From Podaxis mareebaensis (lineage: Eukaryota > Basidiomycota > Agaricomycetes > Agaricales > Agaricaceae): a stretch of 12,262 nucleotides of DNA. Below, in pieces: positions 1 through 7,743 of this stretch (positions are counted from its first letter, which is position 1; each line of letters begins with the position of its first letter). The notes below the pieces were generated by a model, which worked only from the letters and a program-made list of their open reading frames with translations, was not told the origin of the DNA and did not search any database. Location of the stretch: positions 1 to 12,262 of the forward strand of contig JAEUWP010000403.1 in the NCBI GenBank assembly GCA_018524725.1, in the 5' to 3' direction. A program made the position numbers and the translations under genes.

Positions 1-2040
1 TTCCAGCTGTTATAGTCCATCTTATTCTTCAGGTGAATTATATAAATCAACATGTAATAACTATTTTAAGCCAATTTACTGATGACTGTCCTCGTGCGAA
101 TCCTACATAATCTATTGGCTATACGGAACTATACTTTCCATATCTTATTTAGATCGCCATTCGTTTTAACCTCTTGTTCCTCGGAACTCATCATCCTTCA
201 ACACACTGTGCATTTGCTAGCATTGTTCTCCTCGGAATAAACATACATGACTAAGACCTGATCAACAGTGAACCATCCAAGGTACTCCCTGGTTTTCCGA
301 TGGGCGGAAGTCCGTCGCCTCAGCAATGCCGTGCAGGAAACTTGATTCGATAAGTAATATACCTCCGAGGAAAACGGTGCCAGCTCCACTCCAGTCAGCT
401 GAATCAGGCGAACAACCAAGTCGCTCCAACTCCCGGGGCCGGAAACCCTTTCCGAGATTTTTTGGCCCGCTGGACGGAAGCCGGACATCAGAAACTAAGG
501 GTGGATTTCTTCGGCCTTTATACTTTACTCTGTATAGGTACTGATGTTGGTATTGGAGACAGGCCGGATTCACAATCCAGTCATCCATTCAAAGATACCG
601 GAGAGATGTCAAACTCGCGTTTGCGAGCGCAGGAGACATTCCGGTGTCTTTTGTATGCAGTGTCTGCCACGTTGGTGACTGGTCGGCATCGACCCCGGGA
701 CCCGAGGATGCAGTATGTGGATTGAAGAGATGAGAATTCATGTGTCGTTGGAGCACAACGGCGAGAGTTGGAACCTCCTGGCCAATTGGTACCGAGCCCG
801 TCGTCGCATCTCCTAGATCCCATGGCCGCTTTCTTCAAGACGCGCGTGATTCATTTTGTCACATTTGTCGGGAGAATGAGTTGATACTTTAGCGCGTCCC
901 ATTGAGGCAATTTATTATCGTCCGGTCACATCATAGTACTACCCGATTGACTAATGCCTTCATCTCCCTATAGATTGCCAGTTTCGCCGAATACCCCTGC
1001 ACCGTTGCGGAATGGTCGTCTGGGTGTTACAAACCGCCTAACCTATATTCATCGTCTGCACGCCTCACTGCAAAGTGGATCGGTCGGTCCCAGTGTCCTT
1101 CTGAAGAGCGGGACTTCTTCCTGTACGAGGTCTTCCTCGTTCCGTCCGTATTCCAACTCCACTGGAGGAATACTGGTCACAAAACGCGTGCGTATCGAGG
1201 ATGTAAGCATTACGAACGCGCCTCCGAGTAAATCAGCGGTCTAAGGGCACTTAGTTGGGAATAAACCTGAGGCCGATACCGCAGGGCTGCAACGTGTATG
1301 TGGCAGCACACCAAGAAATCCTCGTTTAATTCCAGACCCGGGAGTTCATATTTTCCCGCAGGAGGGGGATATCATGGTCCGCTGGACTGCGCACATGACG
1401 CTGATGGAGGCTTTTTGGAGAGGAGCCCGAAAAGAAGGCGTTCAGAACTTGTGGGTGTAAATGCAGAAGAGCGTTAGTAAGTTTGTGGAACCAAGAACGT
1501 GATGAACAGTTTGTGATTCATTGTTTCCGGGAGGAATAGACTACTGCTGCCATTGTGGTCATCTTACAACAAAGAAGTAAAGAACCCTCGACGGACGCAC
1601 TGGCAGACGGAGAAAGGAGGAGAACAGTAAGAAAACTAACCGCTTACGAGAAATGTTATGCGAGCGCGCGCTTAGCGAATGTCCACTTGATCCGTTAAGT
1701 AGTGATTGGCATTATCATCGGGATTTTGATCGCTCCCTTCATAGGATAGGAACATCTCCGCAGCATGAGTACACTATGTGTGTCGGAAAGCAGCCGGAAA
1801 GCTAAATGTCACTGCCATTGAGTCATTACCCTCCAGATAGAAATATCAACGGTTCATCATGCCAAATTGCCTGGGTCATCTGCGCTATACCTCTCCGCAT
1901 TTATCCTATCTCCACGGGGTCGTTACTAGTGTTAATATGTTCCATTGCAGCATTACTACACATGGAAACAGATATTTTGGGCGGTGCTCTGCGCAACGCG
2001 TGAGAAACGGTTCGCATGAAATCCATGACGACAGAGGGGC
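1..2040. other. Region without a supportable gene
   Basis: I see no convincing gene here. Open frames on both strands are under about 110 codons, overlap one another, lack recognisable motifs and do not join through good splice sites. The longest (plus strand 954-1244, minus strand 588-262) have mixed, featureless composition. I found no tRNA-like or rRNA-like sequence, no long terminal repeats and no simple-sequence array. The right end (about 1980-2074) probably contains the upstream promoter of the small gene that follows. A heavily decayed element or a multi-exon gene with poor conservation cannot be excluded by eye. Confidence 0.5.
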
Positions 2041-2074
2041 TATGTAAACGGATACACCAAGGTACAGGGTGGCA

Positions 2075-2082
2075 TATATAAG
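2075..2082 (+). promoter_or_regulatory. TATA box of the small Gly/Tyr-rich gene
   Basis: TATATAAG lies 194 bp upstream of the chosen ATG. Transcription starting about 30 bp downstream would begin near 2105-2115 and give a leader of about 155-165 nt, rich in C, A and T. The placement argues against the earlier in-frame ATG at 2101, which would fall at or before the transcript start. Confidence 0.6.
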
Positions 2083-2268
2083 GGCTTAGGACCAGGTGAA
2101 ATGAAGCTTTACCATCAAACAGCTGGCCTGTTCGATCCCAACCACACACCCAACTGTCGCAGCCCCAAACTTTATAACCACTTCTTTACGACACCTCACG
2201 ACCTTTCACGACCTTCTTACACCTACCCTCAACTTACATCCCATCCGCATTTGATTGGTCGTGCCACA

Positions 2269-2646
2269 ATGTCGTTTTATGCTGCGAGCTACCCGTCTTC
2301 ATCCGGAAGCGTCATTCTTCCTTCAGCAGGTGTACCAGTTACACGATCGCATCGTTCGTATCATTATGAACCACCCATGATGGGTGTGCCCACACAACAC
2401 TATTACCCTGTGATGGGGGCACCCGCGTACCAGCAACCGATCATCGTGTCGGGAGCGAGCTATGCATCACCGTCCTATGGCTACGGAGGATATGGGGGAG
2501 GATATGGGGGAGGATATGGGGGATATGGAGGGTATGGAGGATATGGAGGATATGGCGGGGCGCCGACGGTGATCATTTCGAGCTCAAGCGGTCGGAGGCA
2601 CCGGAGGCATCGGCACAGAAGCAGAGGGTTCCTGGGGTATCTCTGA
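2269..2646 (+). CDS. Small Gly/Tyr-rich protein with basic Arg/His tail, function unknown
   Basis: This is a 125-residue protein in one exon. The first 70 residues are rich in Ser, Tyr, Pro and Val. Residues 71-97 are a GYGG/GYGGG repeat encoded by near-identical GGATATGGN units. Residues 109-119 are a dense Arg/His cluster, followed by a hydrophobic FLGYL end. There is no signal peptide, membrane segment or catalytic motif, so it is probably disordered. The start at 2269 is preferred because it has A at -3 (CACAATGTC), and the in-frame ATG at 2101 lies only about 20 bp after the TATA box; using 2101 would add 56 unremarkable residues. Gly/Tyr repeats with a basic tail occur in RNA-binding and condensate-forming proteins, but here that is only a possibility. 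The TATA box suggests regulated or strong expression. The next gene downstream lies on the same strand after about 200 bp. Confidence 0.75.
   Translation: MSFYAASYPSSSGSVILPSAGVPVTRSHRSYHYEPPMMGVPTQHYYPVMGAPAYQQPIIVSGASYASPSYGYGGYGGGYGGGYGGYGGYGGYGGYGGAPTVIISSSSGRRHRRHRHRSRGFLGYL
2479..2560 (+). repeat. Coding tandem repeat (Gly-Tyr-Gly units)
   Basis: A run of 9- and 12-bp units built on GGATATGGN, encoding GYGG and GYGGG. The units are nearly identical at the DNA level (mostly GGA TAT GG), as expected from recent slippage expansion, so copy number may vary between strains. Confidence 0.8.
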
Positions 2647-2652
2647 TGATAT

Positions 2653-2678
2653 GTATGATGTATGATGTATGATGTATG
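2653..2678 (+). repeat. GTATGAT heptamer microsatellite in 3' region
   Basis: Three perfect GTATGAT copies and a partial fourth begin seven bases after the stop codon of the small gene, so they probably lie in its 3' UTR. Confidence 0.7.
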
Positions 2679-2849
2679 TATTTGTACCTGTAACTTGATG
2701 TATCATTAGGACTAGCGTGTGAAAGAAATCAAAGTCGCACGGTTGTGTGTGATTTTCGTTTCAAGTCTCCTTGTCCCACCCCAGGATTCAGCCAAGCCTC
2801 AGGCGACGACGCCATTCCCCTCCTTTACCCTCCCGTTCTTTAACCATAC

Positions 2850-4685
2850 ATGGGCTTCGCTACCTTCCGTGTCAGCCACGCTCGCCCTCACAAACATTCC
2901 CGACGTGCAACCCCAAATTCAAGTACGTTGCCCAGTCTTCTTGTTCCCGGTTTATCTCGTTGCTAACCAACCCAGCTTGCAAGACTGGTGGTTTCTACCA
3001 GGCCCCAACCAACCAACAGGTCGTCGATGCTCTGAAGCCTCTCGAAATCAAATGGGACAACACTTGCCTCGACACCAACAAGGCTGACATCTATCTTTAC
3101 GCCCCGACAGCTGAACGCTCCCGTGTCGCTGTCTGGGAAAATGTAGAATTTGCCTCTGGCTCTGTCACTGTCGACCTCATGCCTCGTTGGTGGAACTCGA
3201 CTGCTTCGATCAATCTCCAGCTCGGTATCGTCCCAACTGGCCAAGCCCCTTTCCTCTCGGAACTCCCTGCTGGTCCCGTCTTTACCGCCACTTACACCAA
3301 GCCTGAATCCGGCGAAATCCCTCCCGCTGCAGATACCTCCATTACTTCCAGCCCTGTCATCAATATGGAACAAAAACTCGAGCAAGGTAGCCAAGGAATG
3401 AGTCGGGGCAAAACTGCTGCTGCAGTCCTCCTTCCCCTCCTCTTCATCATCGGCTGTGTCGTAGCATACATTAGGTGGCAACGCAAGAAAGCCTCGCAAA
3501 AGAGCCAACGTTTCAGCATTGCCGTCGACAAACGCATGTCCACCATCTCCACCGACTGGAAATCTGTTACCGCCGCTGGTGCAAACGCCGCCATCCGGAA
3601 CTCTATCGCTGTCTCTGGCAACCGCCCCTCATCGTTTTCCTTCGGTGGTATCCGCCCTGCATCGACATTTGTCCCAGATGACGGCAACAACCAGGCTGGT
3701 GCCGGTGCCAGGCAGATGACACAGATGAGGACAGGCGTGGGACTTCGTAACCCTTCTGCTCTTTCTGGCGAGCGTGTTTCCAGAGTGTCCTTTGCTGATA
3801 CCGTTCGCCAATCTCGCGTCTCGTTTGCCAACGACCCGCGACCCTCGACCGAGTCCCGTCGTACGAGAGCCTTCCATAACGACTATATTCCCCCTGTTCC
3901 CTCTCTTCCTCCTAACGCCGTTATCGCTCCTGGTCCTACTCCCTCTGCTAGTGACGATGCCTCTTCGACCGAAGATGGTGCTCTCAGCCCGACACAGACC
4001 CAAGGCCCACTTACGCTCACTCCTGAGGATATTCGTGCTCGTATCGCCTCAGGTTCGCGTGCCCGTCGCGCTTCAAATGCGTCTATTCAAAAGAAGGATG
4101 AAATTGATGACGTCTTGCCTGCCCTCAGCAGTACGTAACCCGTTTTTCCCCCCTGGGCATATGTTAATCCCATTGTCTTTTTGTAAAGTGATGCGCACGG
4201 ACCAAGGCGAAGATTTCCTCCTCCCCACGCCCGCCCCAGCCCACACTCAGTCACACGCTCCAACTTCCCCCGCATCACCCCCACCGAGAATGATGTCTCC
4301 TATTATGGCATCCATGCCAATGCCGGCGAGTGTTATGTCACCTGATGAGATGCTCCGTGCGTACGCCGAGAGAAAGAAGACGGGCTCCGGCGCGCCTATC
4401 AGTTACCCTATGCCCGCCGCTGTCTCGTCCCCCATGTCCCCGAGGATGGTGCCCATCCCTATGTCACCACCGATGGCCACGTCGCAGTTACCCATGTCAC
4501 CAATGAATACGGGTGGTGGGACTGTGAGACCTCTGTTTAGCTCTACTGGAGTTGTTAGTCCTACCAATACTGGGAATGGGCAGGCGTATAGTCATCGGAA
4601 GAAGGGCAGTGTTGCGGTGGGGCAGTACGGCGGTGCCAAGTATGAGATTGGTGATGATGAGGACCCATATGGCGGAACTGCTTGA
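2850..4685 (+). CDS. Single-pass membrane protein with Ser/Pro-rich cytoplasmic tail (three exons; 5' exon uncertain)
   Basis: Model: exons 2850-2922, 2976-4130 and 4189-4685, giving 574 residues. Seen directly: an outer domain of about 140 residues beginning CKTGGFYQAP, with a second Cys in WDNTCLD, a YLYAP strand, an NST glycosylation site and a beta-rich look; a membrane helix at residues 172-190 (AAAVLLPLLF...) followed by basic residues RWQRKK; and a long tail rich in Ser, Pro and Met. The tail has two SRVSFA repeats (about 293-310) and the box MSPDEMLRAYAERK (459-472). Such tails recur, from memory, in basidiomycete membrane proteins of unknown role. The outer part (KPLEIKWDNTC) vaguely recalls the Kre9/Knh1-like beta domain of cell-wall proteins; this is inference. 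The location is probably plasma membrane, perhaps wall sensing. Oddity: the modelled first exon lacks a signal peptide, and the exon 2 frame stays open back to 2771 without an ATG, so the true start may differ. Coding from 2976 on is secure. Confidence 0.8.
2923..2975 (+). other. Probable intron 1 of the membrane-protein gene
   Basis: 53 nt: donor GTACGT, branch-like GCTAACC about 14 nt before the acceptor CCCAG. The signals are strong, but the intron is not a multiple of three and splicing joins to a frame (MGFATFRVSH...) with no secretion signal. The unspliced reading also stays open in the exon 2 frame, so the call is moderate. Confidence 0.55.
4131..4188 (+). other. Intron 2 of the membrane-protein gene
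   Basis: 58 nt: donor GTACGT, branch-like GTTAATC, acceptor GTAAAG. Splicing joins phase 1 (A + TG = Met) and carries the reading from DVLPALS into MRTDQGEDF, extending the tail by about 165 residues to a TGA at 4683-4685. Unspliced reading stops at 4138. Confidence 0.88.
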
Positions 4686-5383
4686 GTTGTGAGTCTGTCA
4701 TGGTTCCCTTGACGCGTTCCCTTTTCGGTTCGTGAATGTCGTTTGAGATGCGACTTCGTGTTGCCAGACTTGGTTGCTGGTCTCCGCTCGTTTTAATTCT
4801 CGGTCTTTGTCCTCCTCCCGTGTACACTGCTTCTTTCTTTCTTTGCTTTGATATTATTATTCGCGAGTGACGACGGCGAAAAGAATTTTATACCTATATA
4901 TGCGTATATATATTCATAGCTATACCTTTCTTTCCCTCCCATTCCCGATTTTTATTGCTCCCTGCCCTTTATACGTTCTATTTCACGATATGCCTTGATT
5001 CCGTATCATTCACACCGACTTTGATTCCCGATTCACCTACGTCCTTGAGATGTCCTTTTCTTCTTTTTTCCCCTCTCTATTCGGTGTGATGATGGTGTTT
5101 TGGATTTTGATTCATACCCTTAATGGTCTGGCGACCGAATGTGTGTTAGTAGGGTCTTTTGCATTTGATAATTCTTATTGCTTTTGGATGTGCGTGTTAC
5201 GGTTAATTATACCAGGCGTATATATCATATCAGTTTTTGTTGGATCGTCCCGTTGGGATAGATGATATATGTCGAGGGGGTCTAAGGAGGTGAGTGCAGG
5301 GGGTGTTAGGTATCCTAATAACCGCATGTGGGTCCAAGTGGCCTCCAAGCATGATATTATGCTTCATTGTCACAACTGAACTC

Positions 5384-5403
5384 GCGAGTCTGCGCAGGCT
5401 CGC
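5384..5403. repeat. 20-bp near-perfect inverted repeat
   Basis: GCGAGTCTGCGCAGGCTCGC: the two 10-bp halves are reverse complements with one mismatch. It follows a TCGCGA palindrome and is GC-rich in an AT-rich setting. Could be a dimeric factor site or chance. Confidence 0.6.
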
Positions 5404-5430
5404 GACCAGTCTAGGCAGACTTGTGACCAG
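5389..5430 (+). repeat. Imperfect 21-bp tandem duplication
   Basis: Two adjacent 21-bp units (5389-5409 and 5410-5430) both begin TCT, share GGC/GCAG cores and end GACCAG. They differ at several positions, mostly CG in the first versus TG or CA in the second, as expected of CpG decay. Confidence 0.55.
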
Positions 5431-6381
5431 TCGCTTCCTTGAGACCTGCTGCAGACCCGCAAACATTGGCTTCATTCAGAAGTCTTCCCTCTTTCATGAT
5501 CACTCTTGCAACAAAACCCTGCAACATGTTACCACTTCCAAGTCTAAGCATCCCGAGGGCACACCAAAAGTGGACTTGTTGGAGGACGGTGTTATGTAAG
5601 TATGAGGTCAACTAGTGGTGTGTAGCGCCGACATATCATGCCCTTCATATTTCCTCATGCACATCTTCAATCTACTAGATAATACACGCACTCTCTTCCA
5701 TGATACACTGGATCAAACGCCCCTCAGCCGTGACTACTGATAGTGTCCTCACCAGCTGACTTGGGTTCAACACGCATCCACCCCTCCGGCCAAGCATGTA
5801 CGTTTTGCATGCATACCTGCATATCTGCATATAACACGATCGCTCGTCACGAGTAAATTCTATTTGAGACTTTCGAAAGCATCCCAGTCGGAAACTCCCC
5901 TGACCGCCCCATGGACAATCGAGTTGCATTATGTTTACCACACTCTCAAGCAGGCTTCTGTAGCCTCTCTAAGTATTAGTTATTAGACGGGTTTGGGAGG
6001 GTTGGATGAAGAAAGAGGACTTAAACATGATGACTCGGTCATTTGGAGAGTCCGTCTTTTCATTGTGTATGGGTACTGCCTCAGACACCTTCAAGTCATT
6101 GACGCCCTTGTTGTGCTGTCCACATTGACATAAAAGAGGTGTCTAAACAGGCAGAAAGCACCAGTTGGCTAGCTAATTTGTCGGTGGGTTTGGAATGATC
6201 CTCTTGCATTGTTGCACCCTTTCTGACTGCATCACAGAAGATCATCACCCCGACCACCGACATACCTGAGATCATAGATCAACATTGCAGTGACCCATTG
6301 ACACTTGGAAGCCTCATGATGATGTCCCCGACTATGTAAAACATGCCCTAGCGGTGTTGTTTTTGTGGCCCGGTCACTCTC

Positions 6382-7302
6382 TCATAAGCTGGATAGCACT
6401 CTATAGTCGAAATACAATATCATACTGGAGGTGATTTTCAACAGCAAACAACACAAATATGTATAACGGCCGCAACGAAGATCAGTAAAGTTAGAGTCAT
6501 TCATAATAGGACCGTTGACAACGAAGTGATGAGCATCCCTGAAGATCCCTCCTTTCGCTCGAGTTCGTTGCGAGCCTTGCTGGTTCCGGCGGCGCTATGT
6601 TGTTGAAGGTGAATCAGATTGTTTGAAAGGACAGACGATCGTGAGGCTCACAGGCGGTGAGTCGTATGCTGAAGGCTCTGTTGAATCCATGAAAAACTCG
6701 CTCGGCACAGCATGAGGTGCGGACTGATCAGGATTGACCGAGGTTTCCGCCAAAGGACGTCGAGGTGTGGCTGAGTAAATTGTCTGGGTTGAAGGTTCCA
6801 GCGCCTGGTGAGGATATGCATGCTGTTCAAAGGAGAGTCAGGTCTTCTGATTATTGGCGTGCACTGGGGCACTTACGGTGGGCCATTGAGTGGCAGAAAG
6901 CCATGTTAGATCCACGGGAGAGTTGCCCGTTGCGTGGGGCGCGGGCTGATCGAGGAGGTAGGCAGAAGCATTGTTGACAGAGTGGCCAATTGAAGCGGAG
7001 TGGGGGGTGTAGGCGGCAGATTGGATTGGCGGGTATGGGTATGGGTATATGAGAATCCCAGTCGCTGAGGGTCGGTATGTCGGTATGTCGGCCAGGGCCG
7101 TAAAAGATTGAGCCGTCAACTGAGGATATGGGAAGGGCGGAGCCAGGGAGTACTGATTTACAGTTGGAGACGCGAACGATGGCCTTGGCTGGAATTGATG
7201 CGAGAGATGGCCCAGGGGCTCGCTTGTGTGATGGTACACAGAAGGATAAGGCAGGCCCGCTGGAAGCTCGTTTACTTGGCCTTGTTGATCAGCAGGATCC
7301 AT
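6382..7302 (-). CDS. Three-exon gene; low-complexity N-terminus and motif resembling the region ahead of fungal NACHT domains
   Basis: Model: exons 7302-6877, 6822-6652 and 6594-6382, all phase 0, giving 269 residues. The start has a strong context (CCCACCATGG). Exon 1 (142 residues) is rich in Pro, Ser, Tyr, Ala and His, including a YPYPYPP run, and looks disordered. Exon 2 (57 residues) is similar. Exon 3 is basic (RRRNQQGSQRTRAKGG) and then reads GIFRDAHHFVVNGPIMNDS (about residues 215-233). From memory, F-x-x-A-x-x-F-x-I-x-G segments of this kind precede the P-loop in many agaricomycete NACHT/NLR-like proteins; I cannot search to confirm. No P-loop follows, so this may be a truncated relative, or further exons may lie downstream. 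If intron 2 is retained, the protein ends at the TAG at 6597-6595 after 217 residues. A LINE poly(A) tail ends 162 bp upstream of the ATG, so the promoter may be disrupted. Confidence 0.55.
6595..6651 (-). other. Probable intron 2 of the minus-strand gene
   Basis: 57 nt: donor GTGAGC, branch CTGAT (6617-6613), acceptor ACATAG. The acceptor's TAG is the in-frame stop of the unspliced reading, so splicing removes it in phase 0 and opens 70 more codons including the GIFRDAHHFVVNG motif. Confidence 0.65.
6823..6876 (-). other. Intron 1 of the minus-strand gene
   Basis: 54 nt: perfect donor GTAAGT after codon 142, branch CTGAC (6841-6837), acceptor GAACAG. Removing it keeps phase 0 and avoids the TGA at 6840-6838, adding at least 57 codons of similar Pro/Ser/Thr-rich composition. 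Confidence 0.78.
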
Positions 7303-7464
7303 GGTGGGTATGTCAGACAGACGGTCGTGGATGATGAGAGAGCAGAGGTGTGCTGGCTAAGTGCTGGCGGCTGGTGGGAGTTGTGAATTGCTGTGTGCTG
7401 GCAAGGCTGTACACGTTCCAGTATTTCTGTGATGTCTCTGGTGACAGCGCTTAACGACGTCCTC

Positions 7465-7486
7465 TTTTTTTTTTTTTTTTTTTTTT
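7465..7486 (-). repeat. LINE poly(A) tail
   Basis: An uninterrupted run of 22 T on the plus strand (poly(A) on the element strand) marks the 3' end and insertion junction. Its purity suggests the insertion is not ancient, although homopolymer length is prone to assembly error. Confidence 0.88.
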
Positions 7487-7743
7487 AAATCGACGTTTAT
7501 TGCAATAGACTAGCTACTACAAACGGGTGCACGATAGCAGTCCCAATACCGAAGCCAAAGAACAGGAAAGAGAGAAAAGAGAAAAGAGGAAAGGGAAAGT
7601 ACTAGAGTATATGAACTACACGTGAGAGGTGAGACGAGAAGAGAGTGAAACTAACTTAACGAATCGGAAAGAAATGAAGAGATTGAGAGTAGAAGGAAGC
7701 GGGGAGCTAGCTATGGTACAGTAGGTGATGAGGGGAAAGACCT
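7487..7743 (-). other. LINE 3' UTR
   Basis: A stretch of 257 nt between the final ORF2 stop and the poly(A) tail. It is strongly pyrimidine-rich on the element strand (purine-rich, GAGA-like, on the plus strand at about 7560-7735). No open frame or stable hairpin is obvious. It may include the signal recognised by the reverse transcriptase in target-primed integration. Confidence 0.7.
7496..7501 (-). promoter_or_regulatory. Polyadenylation signal AATAAA of the LINE
   Basis: AATAAA on the element strand lies 9 bases before the start of the poly(A) tail. The spacing is a little shorter than usual for cleavage, but LINE transcripts are often processed close to the signal. Confidence 0.55.

Larger units (their letters stand above)
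4686..6381. other. AT-rich intergenic region
   Basis: No gene is supported. The first few hundred bases are probably the 3' UTR and terminator of the membrane-protein gene; they include a pyrimidine-rich stretch and a near-palindromic TATATATGCGTATATATA at 4896-4913. The open frame at 5050-5265 has skewed hydrophobic T/G-rich codons and no motif, and I reject it. Other content: a near-perfect inverted repeat at 5384-5403 overlapping a 21-bp imperfect duplication (5389-5430), and CTGCATAT echoes near 5816-5833. On the minus strand a donor-like GTATGT (6265-6260) and GCAG acceptor (ending 6227) could belong to a lost 3' part of the neighbouring minus-strand gene, but no coding frame supports that. 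Confidence 0.5.

Noticed and set aside
198..1244. Several open frames of 70-108 codons on both strands
   Set aside because: They overlap each other, show no motif, skew or splice continuity, and none stands out as coding.
2101..2268. N-terminal extension of the Gly/Tyr-rich protein from ATG 2101
   Set aside because: That ATG lies about 20 bp after the TATA box, at or before the likely transcript start, and the extension looks like a 5' leader.
2719..3087. Plus-strand frame containing SATLALTNIPDVQPQIQ as a separate gene
   Set aside because: It begins at GTG, shares sequence with the exon 2 coding frame and loses all support after 2976.
3292..4003. Long minus-strand frames opposite the membrane-protein gene
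   Set aside because: They mirror the strong plus-strand coding frame and its codon bias; no motif of their own.
5050..5265. 71-codon hydrophobic open frame
   Set aside because: Arises in T/G-rich intergenic DNA, with no homologous motif or regulatory context.
6227..6265. Possible further intron of the minus-strand gene (GTATGT...GCAG, 39 nt)
   Set aside because: Too short for the neighbours' intron size, and the flanking sequence is not open in a matching frame.
6425..6467. Possible third intron in exon 3 of the minus-strand gene (GTTATA...CCAG, 43 nt)
   Set aside because: The donor is poor and the unspliced frame stays open to the TGA at 6384-6382.
7451..7496. CGACGT on both sides of the poly(A) tail as a target-site duplication
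   Set aside because: One copy lies inside the element's 3' UTR; a true duplication would be at the element's 5' end, outside the window.
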